Below, in pieces: positions 22,463 to 30,404 of a stretch of DNA of 64,000 bases. The stretch lies in assembly GCF_004208525.1 (NCBI RefSeq), contig NZ_SGIT01000001.1, positions 1,674,001-1,738,000 on the forward strand, in the 5' to 3' direction. Under the pieces are notes generated by a model. That model was not told the origin of the DNA, searched no databases, and worked only from the letters and a program-made list of their open reading frames with translations. Every line of letters starts with the position of its first letter. Position 1 is the stretch's first letter. This stretch comes from Sphingobacterium corticibacterium (GTDB lineage Bacteria; Bacteroidota; Bacteroidia; Sphingobacteriales; Sphingobacteriaceae). A program made the translations under genes and the position numbers.

Positions 22463-22615
22463 AGCGTAAATTAACTTGTCGTAATAGGCATGTATAGTAC
22501 TGAATATATAGTAGAAAAAATGGTAGAATACGCGCGGTGAAAAGAAACCGATAAAAGACTAATTTGACGAAATTTGATATAGCAGCTGAAAAAATGTTTA
22601 ATTTCGATTATAAAA

Positions 22616-22702
22616 TCAAATAGAATGGTCGAAGAGTAATGGTAATTGTATTTCCCAAAATTTATCAGACGTGCCGTCTACATATTTTAGATGCTTAAAC
22701 AT
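22616..22702 (-). pseudogene. WGR-domain protein N-terminal remnant
   Basis: The minus strand reads MFKHLKYVDGTSDKFWEIQ and then loses the fold, stopping at TGA (22616-22618). VDGxSxKFWEI is the first strand pair of the WGR domain found in Bacteroidota proteins and PARPs; the WGR motif itself and everything after are gone. It begins 10 bases after the stop of the upstream minus-strand gene. Confidence 0.5.
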
Positions 22703-22711
22703 AGTATAGAT

Positions 22712-23578
22712 TTATTGTTTCGGACTAATCTGCTTACCATCCCAAGAATACTTCTGTCGATGTTTAGTCTCCGAATATTGCAACTCCTCCGCTTCATAAT
22801 CGATGACCTCTCCCTGAACAATGTCTTTAATGATTAGTCCGGGTTCTAAGTGATGCTCTACAGGAAACAGTATCTTCTCTTCATAATAGCTTACGCCGGC
22901 ATCACTGACAGAACTCTTCGAAAACATATCCACAAAATTTTCTCCGTTCCATCCAAGGTAATAGTGTGTGGTAGGAATTCCACAGGCTTCACCATGGAAA
23001 CCAACCCTATGAATATATTGCATCCCTTCTAAACCCATATTGGGCAAAAGTTTGCTTTCTGTATATGTTTGACCATTCCTATAGACAGAGTAATGACTTC
23101 TGCCCATCAACTTGTTATCTGGGGTCAAATACTTCACCTCGCAGATGTACGCGTTCCCACCATATTCCGAAGGCTTTTCGTAGCGTAATAACCCGTGGAT
23201 AAAATGGTTACCTTGCTCGTCAATTTGACGCCCTAAAGCCAGTAACCCCAACCACATAAAACCTTTTTTTATGTGGCCATTTTTTTCATATTGAACCTCG
23301 TGCCAAGGAGCTTCATACCCACGAATAGTACGTTCGTTATAGCCATCACTCATTATGAGCAGCATGGTTCCGTGCGTTAATGAATCTAAAAGATTCCCAT
23401 CTGTATCGGGATAGTCTCGAATATACGCGATATCTGCAAAAACATATGCTGTATCTCCTTTCTGCTTGTTCCATAAGTTATATCCCTCATAGACCTGATA
23501 AGCGACTGGTGTATCCAACTGTGCATACGCCGCGAATGAAACCAGCATAGAGAATAGTAGGTAAAATCTCTTCATCAC
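22712..23578 (-). CDS. Secreted protein with an SH3-like N-terminal region
   Basis: The 288-residue product has a clear signal peptide (MKRFYLLFSMLVSFAAYAQ). The next 90 residues (DTAYVFADIAYIRDYPDTD, LLDSLTHGTMLLIMSDG) match a bacterial SH3 module: strand, xIRxxPxxD, and a hydrophobic strand. The rest (WLGLLALGRQIDEQGNHFI, KYLTPDNKLMGRSHYSVY) is not a domain I can name. It is likely periplasmic. It was probably co-transcribed with the lost WGR gene. Confidence 0.75.
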   Translation of the reverse strand: MMKRFYLLFSMLVSFAAYAQLDTPVAYQVYEGYNLWNKQKGDTAYVFADIAYIRDYPDTDGNLLDSLTHGTMLLIMSDGYNERTIRGYEAPWHEVQYEKNGHIKKGFMWLGLLALGRQIDEQGNHFIHGLLRYEKPSEYGGNAYICEVKYLTPDNKLMGRSHYSVYRNGQTYTESKLLPNMGLEGMQYIHRVGFHGEACGIPTTHYYLGWNGENFVDMFSKSSVSDAGVSYYEEKILFPVEHHLEPGLIIKDIVQGEVIDYEAEELQYSETKHRQKYSWDGKQISPKQ

Positions 23579-23734
23579 TCAAAATAAAGGAAAATATAAA
23601 AATAGTACAATAGCTAAATTCCAGTAATTTTAGTTCTTTCTATAATCTTAACAAGGGTATTGTTTTTAACCTTAGTTAGTTTATAGGACTAACGACATGG
23701 GTTGTCTCGACTTTAGTTAAATTTAAATACACAA

Positions 23735-24475
23735 CTAAGCATTAACCGTGATGGACTCGTCCCAATAATAACTATCTGGATACATCCGCTCTCCAAAAAT
23801 AGCTGTACCGACACGTATTATGGTGGCACCTTCTTCAATAGCGATTTCCAGATCACCACTCATACCCATCGAGAGTTCCTCCATTTCAACTTCTGGAATA
23901 TCGAGATCGATCAGCCGCTGTTGTATTGATTTAAGCAGGCGAAAGCACGGTTTTACATGTTCTGGGTCTGCGCTAAGGAGACCGATGGTCATTAGTCCCT
24001 TAATTTTCAGCGTTCCGAGTTTCGCCACTTCCCGAACTAACGTAATGGCATCGTCCGGATGTACACCAAATTTACTATCTTCATTTGATGTGTTGACTTG
24101 GATGAGCACTTCCATGGTCTTCCCTTCAAACAACAGTCGTTGATGCAATTTTTCGGCCAGCTCCAAACGATCAAGCGATTGGAGGCAGGACACCTCATAT
24201 TTCAACACTTCCTTGATTTTGTTTGATTGCAGGTGTCCGATAAAATGATTGATATGCGGTACGGCCGTCAATGTATCGTACTTTTCTTTGAGCTCTTGCA
24301 CTTTATTCTCTGCTATGAGAGTCTCTCCGGTACGTAGCGCCATAAGTATTCTTTCTGCTGGAACGGTTTTCGTTGCCAATAACAATTTTACATCATGCGG
24401 ACACCTACCACTCTTGATGCAGGCTTTATGTATCCTATCTTTGATGACGCAGATATTTTGAATTATGTTTTCCAT
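23735..24475 (-). CDS. YggS-family PLP homeostasis protein
   Basis: This 246-residue protein is a PLP-binding protein of the YggS/PROSC family, which carries PLP and keeps B6 vitamers and amino-acid pools in balance. The PLP lysine is in LLLATKTVPAERI (about residue 36). Further family blocks are AENKVQELKEKYD, HFIGHLQSNKIKEVL, LIQVNTSNEDSKFG and LSMGMSGDLEIAIEEGATIIRVGTAIFG (the last being the phosphate-binding end). It is single-domain, without the alanine-racemase C-terminal barrel. It is interesting that a second PLP-related protein, the MocR regulator, is near. Confidence 0.92.
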   Translation of the reverse strand: MENIIQNICVIKDRIHKACIKSGRCPHDVKLLLATKTVPAERILMALRTGETLIAENKVQELKEKYDTLTAVPHINHFIGHLQSNKIKEVLKYEVSCLQSLDRLELAEKLHQRLLFEGKTMEVLIQVNTSNEDSKFGVHPDDAITLVREVAKLGTLKIKGLMTIGLLSADPEHVKPCFRLLKSIQQRLIDLDIPEVEMEELSMGMSGDLEIAIEEGATIIRVGTAIFGERMYPDSYYWDESITVNA

Positions 24476-24572
24476 TTAACAGCAATCTTAAGTTCTGTGA
24501 AGCATTCTCGTTGACACCGTTATCCTATTTCCAAAAATTGATCTGACTAATCGCTACGTTAATCTGAGTAAC

Positions 24573-24668
24573 TCAATTGTCTGTAAAGAATTCTTGCAAA
24601 CGTTGAAAAGTTTCATTTTTTACACGATGTTCTGACATGTGCGCTATTTCCGCTGCACTGGAGTAGTT
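24573..24668 (-). pseudogene. C-terminal coding remnant
   Basis: The minus strand between a stop near 24669 and TGA at 24573-24575 reads KNYSSAAEIAHMSEHRVKN followed by ETFQRLQEFFTDN. It looks like a helical protein end but has no start and I cannot name its family. The region upstream of yggS contains nothing else. Confidence 0.35.
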
Positions 24669-24675
24669 CTTTCAA

Positions 24676-24707
24676 AATACAGCTACAGTAAGAACCGTAG
24701 CTGTATT
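24676..24707 (-). terminator. Intrinsic terminator after the second thioredoxin-like gene
   Basis: AATACAGCTAC (24676-24686) and GTAGCTGTATT (24697-24707) form an 11-base stem with a 10-base loop; on the minus strand it is followed by TTTTG. It lies just after the stop at 24715. Confidence 0.7.
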
Positions 24708-24714
24708 GTATATG

Positions 24715-24948
24715 TTACCCTTTTACATCTTCTAAAGAAGCTCCAAAATTTATATGTAACACATTTCCATTTTCAAGCACTAAGGCCGGAACAGACTTAA
24801 CGCCAGCTTTTTCAGCTTTCTCAATAGCAGTTTTTTGCTCTCCTAAGTGGACAACTTCTACATCTGCCGGATTGATTAGGGTTAAGATATCCTGTTCAGC
24901 GCTCGTACATACAGGACATCCTGCGTGATAAAAAATTGCTTTTGCCAT
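24715..24948 (-). CDS. Small thioredoxin-like protein (paralogue of 10875-11105)
   Basis: This 77-residue protein opens MAKAIFYHAGCPVC, with CxxC at Cys11 and Cys14 and a KSVPALVLENG turn. It is nearly the same as 10875-11105, differing mainly in the middle helix. It is monocistronic with its own terminator. Its -7 box on the minus strand is TATATTTG (24989-24982), 23 bases below a copy of the MocR operator, exactly as in the cupin operon. This suggests the two thioredoxin-like genes respond to the same signal. Confidence 0.85.
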   Translation of the reverse strand: MAKAIFYHAGCPVCTSAEQDILTLINPADVEVVHLGEQKTAIEKAEKAGVKSVPALVLENGNVLHINFGASLEDVKG

Positions 24949-24981
24949 GATTGTATATTTTAATAAATTATTGACTTAGCA

Positions 24982-24989
24982 CAAATATA
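24982..24989 (-). promoter_or_regulatory. -7 box of the thioredoxin-like gene
   Basis: Read on the minus strand this is TATATTTG. The operator at 25013-25043 begins 23 bases upstream. A 12-base sequence ATTGACTTAGCA overlaps nearby at 24970-24981 and is repeated at 25054-25065. Confidence 0.5.
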
Positions 24990-25012
24990 GCTGACACACT
25001 CATGTCCACGCT

Positions 25013-25043
25013 GATACAGTTTAGCAATTTGTAGATAGTCCAG
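25013..25043. promoter_or_regulatory. Bipartite MocR operator, locus 2
   Basis: GATACAGTTT (25013-25022), nine bases, TAGATAGTCCAG (25032-25043). Both conserved blocks and the spacing are identical to 12610-12640, while the nine central bases differ. A TTGGACTATC half-site overlaps the -7 box of the VOC gene further on (25090-25099). Confidence 0.7.
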
Positions 25044-25084
25044 ACCATAAGCTATTGACTTAGCAAAAATGGCATCAACATTCC

Positions 25085-25099
25085 TATATTTGGACTATC
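25085..25099 (+). promoter_or_regulatory. -7 box of the VOC gene overlapping a TTGGACTATC half-site
   Basis: TATATTTG (25085-25092) continues as GACTATC, the same fusion of promoter and half-site as at 12590-12603. Binding here would repress the VOC gene. Confidence 0.55.
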
Positions 25100-25195
25100 G
25101 GAAAGATCAAAAACATAGCGTGATGTTGTTAAATTCTATCGATAAAAGACTAAATTTAAGCATTGAAAAACACTAGAATAAATAAAATAGATATT

Positions 25196-25555
25196 ATGGC
25201 TGAACCTAATTCTCAAAAACTAAAACACGAGCAAATACAGTACATTGAATTTCTATCAAAAGATATTGTTCAAGCCAAAGCCTTTTATACCAAATGTTTC
25301 GGTTGGAAGTTTACAGATTATGGAGCAGCGTACACCGCCTTCGCAGGTGACTACGTTGATGGTGGCTTTACTTATGGAGAACCCGTTAACGGTACTGTCT
25401 TAGTCATTCTCTATACCGAAGATATTGAAGCGACTAAAAATAAAGTAATAAGTGCTGGGGGCACTATTGTTAAGGATATTTTCAGCTTCCCCGGAGGGAA
25501 ACGCTTTCAATTCACGGATTTAGACGGTTACGAACTCGCTGTTTGGACGGAATAG
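25196..25555 (+). CDS. VOC-family protein (glyoxalase-like)
   Basis: From ATG 25196 the product is about 119 residues with one vicinal-oxygen-chelate module pair: IQYIEFLSKDIVQAKAFYTK, KCFGWKFTDYGAAYTAF and the closing FPGGKRFQFTDLDGYELAVW. Candidate metal ligands are Glu in the first strand and Glu in the last (YELAVW). The family includes glyoxalases, fosfomycin-type transferases and lyases; a specific activity cannot be read. A TTG at 25163 is an unlikely start. It is divergent from a thioredoxin-like gene and shares its regulatory region. Confidence 0.82.
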   Translation: MAEPNSQKLKHEQIQYIEFLSKDIVQAKAFYTKCFGWKFTDYGAAYTAFAGDYVDGGFTYGEPVNGTVLVILYTEDIEATKNKVISAGGTIVKDIFSFPGGKRFQFTDLDGYELAVWTE

Positions 25556-25605
25556 CATCCAAACGAGACAAACAATTCGTTGTAAAACTACTAATAAATT
25601 GGTTC

Positions 25606-26154
25606 ATGGATATTATAAAAAAAATAGCACTGACGATATTTTTAGCCTTTACAAGCCTCTTAATGTATGGGCAATCTAAGCAAAAGGCTATTAATGGGCT
25701 CGAAAAACAACCTATTTTATTTATTGATAGCATCCAAGTTGATAAATCAGAAATGCAAAAATATAATGCTGACCAAATAGCGTCGGTATCAGTCGTTAAA
25801 GACAGTGTAACATTAGGGATATTTGGTAATACGGCTGATGCTGTCATATATGTCGAAACCAAGAACTTTTGCCGGCAGCGCTTCGTAAATTACTTCGCAT
25901 CAAAATCAATCGAATTCAAAAAACTGTTCGAATCATTAGGAGATGATAAAAGCTTTCAATACTTTCTCAATGGATATATCCTAAACGCGAATTATGAGTC
26001 AAACCTTGCTGCTATTAATGATAATGTTTTCCTATCGCTCACGATCATAGATCAAGATGAGCTAGAAAAGAAACATAATGGTATCATAGATAAATCGTAT
26101 GGAATACTGATTATGACCGATAGTCCTGTAGACTTCTTTGAAGGAGAAAAGTAG
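25606..26154 (+). CDS. Secreted protein with TonB-plug-like segment
   Basis: From ATG 25606 the product is about 182 residues. A signal peptide (MDIIKKIALTIFLAFTSLLMYGQ) is followed by PILFIDSIQVDKSEMQKY and IASVSVVKDSVTLGIFGNTADAVIYVETK, which resembles the plug-domain segment (I..I.VLKD.A..ALYG..A..GVI.I.TK) of SusC/TonB-dependent proteins and of M56-type regulators. The rest is unlike any barrel. It may be a small periplasmic protein interacting with the TonB system. It starts 50 bases after the VOC gene and may be co-transcribed. Confidence 0.65.
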   Translation: MDIIKKIALTIFLAFTSLLMYGQSKQKAINGLEKQPILFIDSIQVDKSEMQKYNADQIASVSVVKDSVTLGIFGNTADAVIYVETKNFCRQRFVNYFASKSIEFKKLFESLGDDKSFQYFLNGYILNANYESNLAAINDNVFLSLTIIDQDELEKKHNGIIDKSYGILIMTDSPVDFFEGEK

Positions 26155-26251
26155 AAAATCGCTTTAGATTCTATTTTATCTCTCGATATGGACGTGTGTC
26201 TCCATTTTTCGAGGCTGTGAATTTTTAGAATTTATGACTTAGACGTAAAAA

Positions 26252-26935
26252 TCAGTCCATATCGAATGTACCATCGGGGACATAGAAGAACTCCAATTCT
26301 TTTTTATCCTGAATTTGGCGACATCCCCCATTTTGAAGCAAAATAGTCTGTGTAGCGATATCAAGTACGTTCCGGTAATTATGATCGGAGATCACGAATC
26401 CTTTTTCATCTTTAAAATGTATTATTAAATCTGTTATATATTGTACATATACCGGCTCAAGTCCTGTAAAAGGCTCATCCAAAAGTAGAAAGTCCGTCGG
26501 TTGGTATATTAGTAAGCATATTTCTAAATAACGCAACTCCCCACCCGATAATTGATAGACCTTTTTATCTTTTAGTGTTTGAATCCGATTATCGTCTAAT
26601 AATCTCTGTCTTAAGGTCGCACTTTTAACCAAGAGCCAAATTAAATAGGAGACTCTTTCATGTGTTGGAAGGAAGGAATGCTGAGGAAGGTAGCCAATTT
26701 TAGATGTTAGATAGGGTTTTTCAATTTTTTTACCATTCAATAAAATATAACTATGTTGAGCTTTTAAGGTGCCAAAAATTATTCTCATTAACGTAGACTT
26801 ACCGCAACCGTTACGTCCTAATAATCCAATTATATCACCTGTCCTACATTTCAAATAGGCTCCTGTAAGGATCGGACGATTATTTACATAACTAAACTCA
26901 ACAGAGTCGATATATAGCTCCTTTACATCATCCAT
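26252..26935 (-). CDS. ABC transporter ATP-binding protein
   Basis: The 227-residue protein is a single ABC ATPase: Walker A GRNGCGKST (about 37-45), Q-loop IGYLPQHSF, signature LSGGELRYLEI, Walker B FLLLDEPFTGLEP, H-loop VISDHNYRN. The D-loop and H-loop are intact. It overlaps by 13 bases the preceding gene for a small membrane protein, so the two are translationally coupled. No classical permease is present; see the next entry. Confidence 0.85.
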   Translation of the reverse strand: MDDVKELYIDSVEFSYVNNRPILTGAYLKCRTGDIIGLLGRNGCGKSTLMRIIFGTLKAQHSYILLNGKKIEKPYLTSKIGYLPQHSFLPTHERVSYLIWLLVKSATLRQRLLDDNRIQTLKDKKVYQLSGGELRYLEICLLIYQPTDFLLLDEPFTGLEPVYVQYITDLIIHFKDEKGFVISDHNYRNVLDIATQTILLQNGGCRQIQDKKELEFFYVPDGTFDMD

Positions 26936-27234
26936 AATTTTTCTATTACTAGATAGAGGGCTAACACAAATAATAAATTAAAAAAGAAACCATATATGTA
27001 TACACGAAAAAGAGAAATTCCCAAGTTAAAATACATATATTTTGTTTTCTTTCCAAAATAATCAAATGCAAAAATCGAAACAATATATCCTACAGTTGTG
27101 AATATTAAAGAAAAAGCAGAAAAGAAGGGAATTTTAGAATAGGAAACTAATTCAGGAACAAATGCTGCAAATAATATCGAAAGAGCAAAATTAACCCCAA
27201 AAATATTCTTAAGATAGTAAATATATAGTCTCAT
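26923..27234 (-). CDS. Small multi-spanning membrane protein coupled to the ABC ATPase
   Basis: This 103-residue hydrophobic protein has about three membrane segments (FGVNFALSILFAAFVPELV, AFSLIFTTVGYIVSIFAFDY, and YIYGFFFNLLFVLALYLVI). Its stop overlaps the start of the ATPase gene, so they are likely partners. It is much shorter than ABC-2 or FtsX permeases; it could be a minimal permease subunit working as a multimer. I do not recognise the family. Confidence 0.6.
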   Translation of the reverse strand: MRLYIYYLKNIFGVNFALSILFAAFVPELVSYSKIPFFSAFSLIFTTVGYIVSIFAFDYFGKKTKYMYFNLGISLFRVYIYGFFFNLLFVLALYLVIEKLWMM

Positions 27235-27238
27235 TAAA

Positions 27239-27326
27239 TTACGGTTTGGAAACCCACCCTGTGTATAGCGGATCTATCGATACAACACGGTTATCGCCAG
27301 CTTTTACAAAAAAAGTCGTCAAAATT
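27239..27326 (-). pseudogene. Short C-terminal coding remnant
   Basis: Between the GNAT stop and the ABC pair the minus strand reads TTFFVKAGDNRVVSIDPLYT and ends WVSKP at TAA (27239-27241). No start or body. Parent gene not identified. Confidence 0.3.
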
Positions 27327-27771
27327 CAACCGATACATTTATCCATTCGGCATCGAAGTCTGCATTATATTTTTTGTAGAACTCGATTGCCGGTTTATTC
27401 CAGTCCAATACCTGCCATATCATTCCATTATATCCTTTGGTTTTGCCATATGCAATTAATTCGTCCAAGAGCATTTTTCCTATTCCCATTCCACGCATCC
27501 CTTCGGTTACTATTAAATCTTCTAAATACAGACGACGTCCACTCCAGGTTGAATAGCGGTCATAGTGTAAGGCAATCCCGACTATTATTCCATTTACCTC
27601 AGCTACTAATGCGCCCCAAACCGGTTTATTTCCGAATCCACATTCTACCATCTCTGCTAATGTGACGATCACTTTTTCGGGTGCCTTTTCGTATAAAGCG
27701 AGCTCTTTAATCAATTCTAAAATTCGGGGACAATCTTCTCGATTCGCTTGTCTTATCGTTATGTTTTGCAT
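27319..27771 (-). CDS. GNAT family N-acetyltransferase (spermidine/diamine type)
   Basis: The 150-residue protein matches the eukaryote-like SAT/diamine acetyltransferase subgroup: IRQANREDCPRILELIKELA at the start, ALHYDRYSTWSGRRLYLEDL, then the acetyl-CoA loop RGMGIGKMLL (about 97-106) and WQVLDWNKPAIEFYKKYNAD near the end. The WQVLDWN..A..FYKK motif is characteristic of the group, which acetylates polyamines or thialysine. Monocistronic. Confidence 0.88.
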   Translation of the reverse strand: MQNITIRQANREDCPRILELIKELALYEKAPEKVIVTLAEMVECGFGNKPVWGALVAEVNGIIVGIALHYDRYSTWSGRRLYLEDLIVTEGMRGMGIGKMLLDELIAYGKTKGYNGMIWQVLDWNKPAIEFYKKYNADFDAEWINVSVEF

Positions 27772-27935
27772 TTAATTCTAAGAAATACGGTCTATTGTTT
27801 TAATAACAGTGCAAATCTACGAATTACCCAATCATATCCTCATAATCGACAGCTACATTTTACCATTATGTCCAGAATTATTATCTTTATGCTGCTTAAA
27901 AAAATACAATTTACTGCACCCAATAATAAACAATA

Positions 27936-29471
27936 ATGAATATCTACAAAACGACTTTTCTTATCATCTTTTATTATTTACTCAACCTATCATTCACCAC
28001 ACCTTTGCGTGCGCAGCCAGCCACAATTGCCGGCGATTTTCCCGACCCCACGGTTATACGTGCAAATGGTCAATACTACGCTGTAGGTACTTCTAGTGAA
28101 TGGGCGCCGCATTTCCCAATTTATACCTCTAAAAATCTGTTGGATTGGCAACAGGTAGGGTTTGTGTTTTCTTCGGCACCGGAATGGACTGCATCTTCCT
28201 TTTGGGCACCCGAGTACTTTTATCACAAGGGAACATATTACCTGTATTATTCGGCTAAACGTAAAGACGACGGTGTATCCTGTATCGGTGTAGCCACCTC
28301 CCGTTATCCCGACCGTGATTTTGTAGATCAAGGCATTGTCGTGGCGTATGGAACGGAGTCTATAGATGCTTTTGTTGTCCGGGAGGACAATCAGCTGTAT
28401 ATGACTTGGAAGGCTTACGGATTGGACACCCGCCCTATTGAACTGGTTGGCGCTAAGCTTTCTGATGACGGACTCAAATTAGAAGGCGAACCTTTCTCCT
28501 TATTACAGGATACCGCACGTGTAGGTATAGAAGGACAAAGTTTTATCAAGCACAACGGTTATTATTATATGTTTTATTCCGCGGGTGCCTGTTGTGGCGT
28601 TTCCTGTGATTATCATGTACAAGCCGTACGGTCCAAATCCGTAATGGGTCCTTATGAACGCGTTGGTACAGACTTCCTTCTTAGTGAAAACGAAAATTGG
28701 AAATGTATGGGGCACGGTACATTTGTGCATAATCCTGAAAAAGAGCTTTATTATCTACTGCATGCTTATAATAAAGTAGGCGGCGTCTATACTGGGCGTG
28801 AAGGACTACTTGCAAAACTCCAGTGGACGAACAAAGACGAGCCGCGGTTTGATCTGGTAGAGCACAAGGATGTACCACAGCGTCACGATCCCTCGTTTGA
28901 CCTAATCGCTACAGGTCAGTATAAACCTTTCTGGCAATGGGATTTTCAGTACGCTGCTCCTTCTTTTACAACATCTGACGAAGGTTTGCGCTTATCGGGA
29001 ACAACAAAAAGAAACAATAAATTGGGTGTTGCATTGACTAAGCGGCCCACGCAGCTAGCTTATACCTTGGGTACCGAGATTGACCTATTGGGCAGTAGCA
29101 ATACTGCAACCAAAGGACTTATATTATATGGCGACCATGAGCGCGCTATCGGGCTTAGCGTAACTGGTAAAAAAATACAGCTTTGGACAATGGCTCCCAA
29201 CAACCGAACCATGATTGCTGAACAGGAACTACCTGCAGATTATAAAAAATTGGCATTAAAAATCACGATAGCTCCCTCACTTGAGTGCCGTGCTTTCTTT
29301 GGGCAATCTGATTATTGGATCCCTATAGAAAGCCCCAATGGCCCCGTCAGCATCGAAGGCATCGCTCCATGGGACCGCAGTCCTAGACCAGGTTTGTTCT
29401 TTAACGGCGAAACAACAGAATCCGCCCTTTTTACCCGTTTTTATATAGATACAAAGCCCGCAGGTGGTTAA
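27936..29471 (+). CDS. Secreted glycoside hydrolase family 43
   Basis: This 511-residue protein has a signal peptide (ending about LRAQP) and a five-bladed propeller of GH43. The catalytic base aspartate is in GDFPDPTVIRANGQYYAVGT, the pKa modulator in the IDAFVVREDN blade and the acid glutamate in GIEGQSFIKHNGYYYMFYSAG. A C-terminal beta-sandwich of about 200 residues (from WQWDFQYAAPSF) is the accessory domain of the xylosidase/arabinofuranosidase type. It likely removes arabinose or xylose from plant polysaccharides in the periplasm. No SusCD pair is adjacent. Confidence 0.9.
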   Translation: MNIYKTTFLIIFYYLLNLSFTTPLRAQPATIAGDFPDPTVIRANGQYYAVGTSSEWAPHFPIYTSKNLLDWQQVGFVFSSAPEWTASSFWAPEYFYHKGTYYLYYSAKRKDDGVSCIGVATSRYPDRDFVDQGIVVAYGTESIDAFVVREDNQLYMTWKAYGLDTRPIELVGAKLSDDGLKLEGEPFSLLQDTARVGIEGQSFIKHNGYYYMFYSAGACCGVSCDYHVQAVRSKSVMGPYERVGTDFLLSENENWKCMGHGTFVHNPEKELYYLLHAYNKVGGVYTGREGLLAKLQWTNKDEPRFDLVEHKDVPQRHDPSFDLIATGQYKPFWQWDFQYAAPSFTTSDEGLRLSGTTKRNNKLGVALTKRPTQLAYTLGTEIDLLGSSNTATKGLILYGDHERAIGLSVTGKKIQLWTMAPNNRTMIAEQELPADYKKLALKITIAPSLECRAFFGQSDYWIPIESPNGPVSIEGIAPWDRSPRPGLFFNGETTESALFTRFYIDTKPAGG

Positions 29472-29536
29472 AAGCTTGCGGTCGATTTTAAATACGGAGC
29501 TATCATTCCTGCGGTGTATTTTTATTGTCCAGCTGA

Positions 29537-29944
29537 TTATTCTGCGGGTATTTTTGACATATCCATATAAAAAATCTCCCAGGTGTGTCCGTCAACGTCT
29601 TCGATGGTACGCTGTTGCATAAAGCCATAATCTTTCATTTCGCTGGGCTCGGTTCCTCCTGCGTTCAATCCACTTGTCACGATTTTATTCACTTCGTCAA
29701 TGTTGTCAACCGATAAAGAAAAAAGTCCGGCAACGTTGTTTTTTGTATCTGCAATTGGTTTGGTCGCAAATGTTGCAAATTTTTCGTGTGTCAAAAGCAT
29801 CACAAAAATATGGTCACTCCATACCATACATTTTCCACTTTCGTCCGAAAATTGAGGATTATTCGTAAAACCCAACGCCGTATAAAATTCCACTGACTTT
29901 TGTAAGTCTCTTACTGCTAAGTTGATAAAAACTTGTTTTGCCAT
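29537..29944 (-). CDS. VOC-family protein (glyoxalase/bleomycin-resistance-like)
   Basis: The 135-residue protein has a typical single VOC domain: KQVFINLAVRDLQKSVEFYT, ALGFTNNPQFSDESGKCMVW, then FVMLLTHEKFATF and DVDGHTWEIFYMD at the end. DVDGHxWEI is the C-terminal metal or substrate strand of the lactoylglutathione-lyase-like group common in Bacteroidota. Function unknown. Monocistronic. Confidence 0.88.
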   Translation of the reverse strand: MAKQVFINLAVRDLQKSVEFYTALGFTNNPQFSDESGKCMVWSDHIFVMLLTHEKFATFATKPIADTKNNVAGLFSLSVDNIDEVNKIVTSGLNAGGTEPSEMKDYGFMQQRTIEDVDGHTWEIFYMDMSKIPAE

Positions 29945-30404
29945 TTTATTGCTATTTAATTGTTAATGGTATATTGTAAGCCAGCTTTCTAGGGACTGTC
30001 TGTTCCAAATTAAACCATCTAAGTTTTTCACAAGTTATTATATTTCAGATTTTGTCAGCTTGTCTTATGGCAAGAAATCATTCTATACCGCGGTTTTCTT
30101 ACCCATTGATATCCACTCTGCGAGACTTTATTAATTACAAATTTTGACATAAATAAAGCGACATTCTATCTTTTCCTTTTTGCATAACAAAGCATAGATT
30201 GCAGAAAGTTTTACAAACGCTTCAATGGAAAGGTTTGGAATTGCAGTATTTTACGGATATCATTTTGGTTCTGATAACATTTCTCTAGAAGAACGGATAC
30301 CCAAAAGCATGTCGTGTTGATTTAATGACATTCGTATGTCACTGTGAAAAATAAAAATATGCAATTTTGCCTAACAGTGTTAAATAATTTTATGTAATTA
30401 AAAC
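29945..30404. other. Intergenic region without a recognisable gene
   Basis: These 460 bases contain no supported gene. A short frame around 30195-30285 reads LQKVLQTLQWKGLELQYF, perhaps debris. The right end carries the tetR promoter and an operator-like TAACAGTGTTA (30372-30382). Confidence 0.5.
30372..30382. promoter_or_regulatory. TetR operator site 1 (TAACANTGTTA)
   Basis: TAACAGTGTTA is an 11-base palindrome just upstream of the tetR start. The same palindrome, reading TAACACTGTTA, occurs at 31041-31051 and 31225-31235. Position near the tetR transcription start indicates autorepression. Confidence 0.65.

Noticed and set aside
22549-25157. CGATAAAAGACTAA-like sequence near 22550 and 25140 as a shared regulatory site
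   Set aside because: The similarity is about 15 AT-rich bases and has no consistent position relative to genes or promoters.
27246-27665. Plus-strand 139-codon frame
   Set aside because: It is the antisense of the diamine-type GNAT gene and has no recognisable protein pattern.
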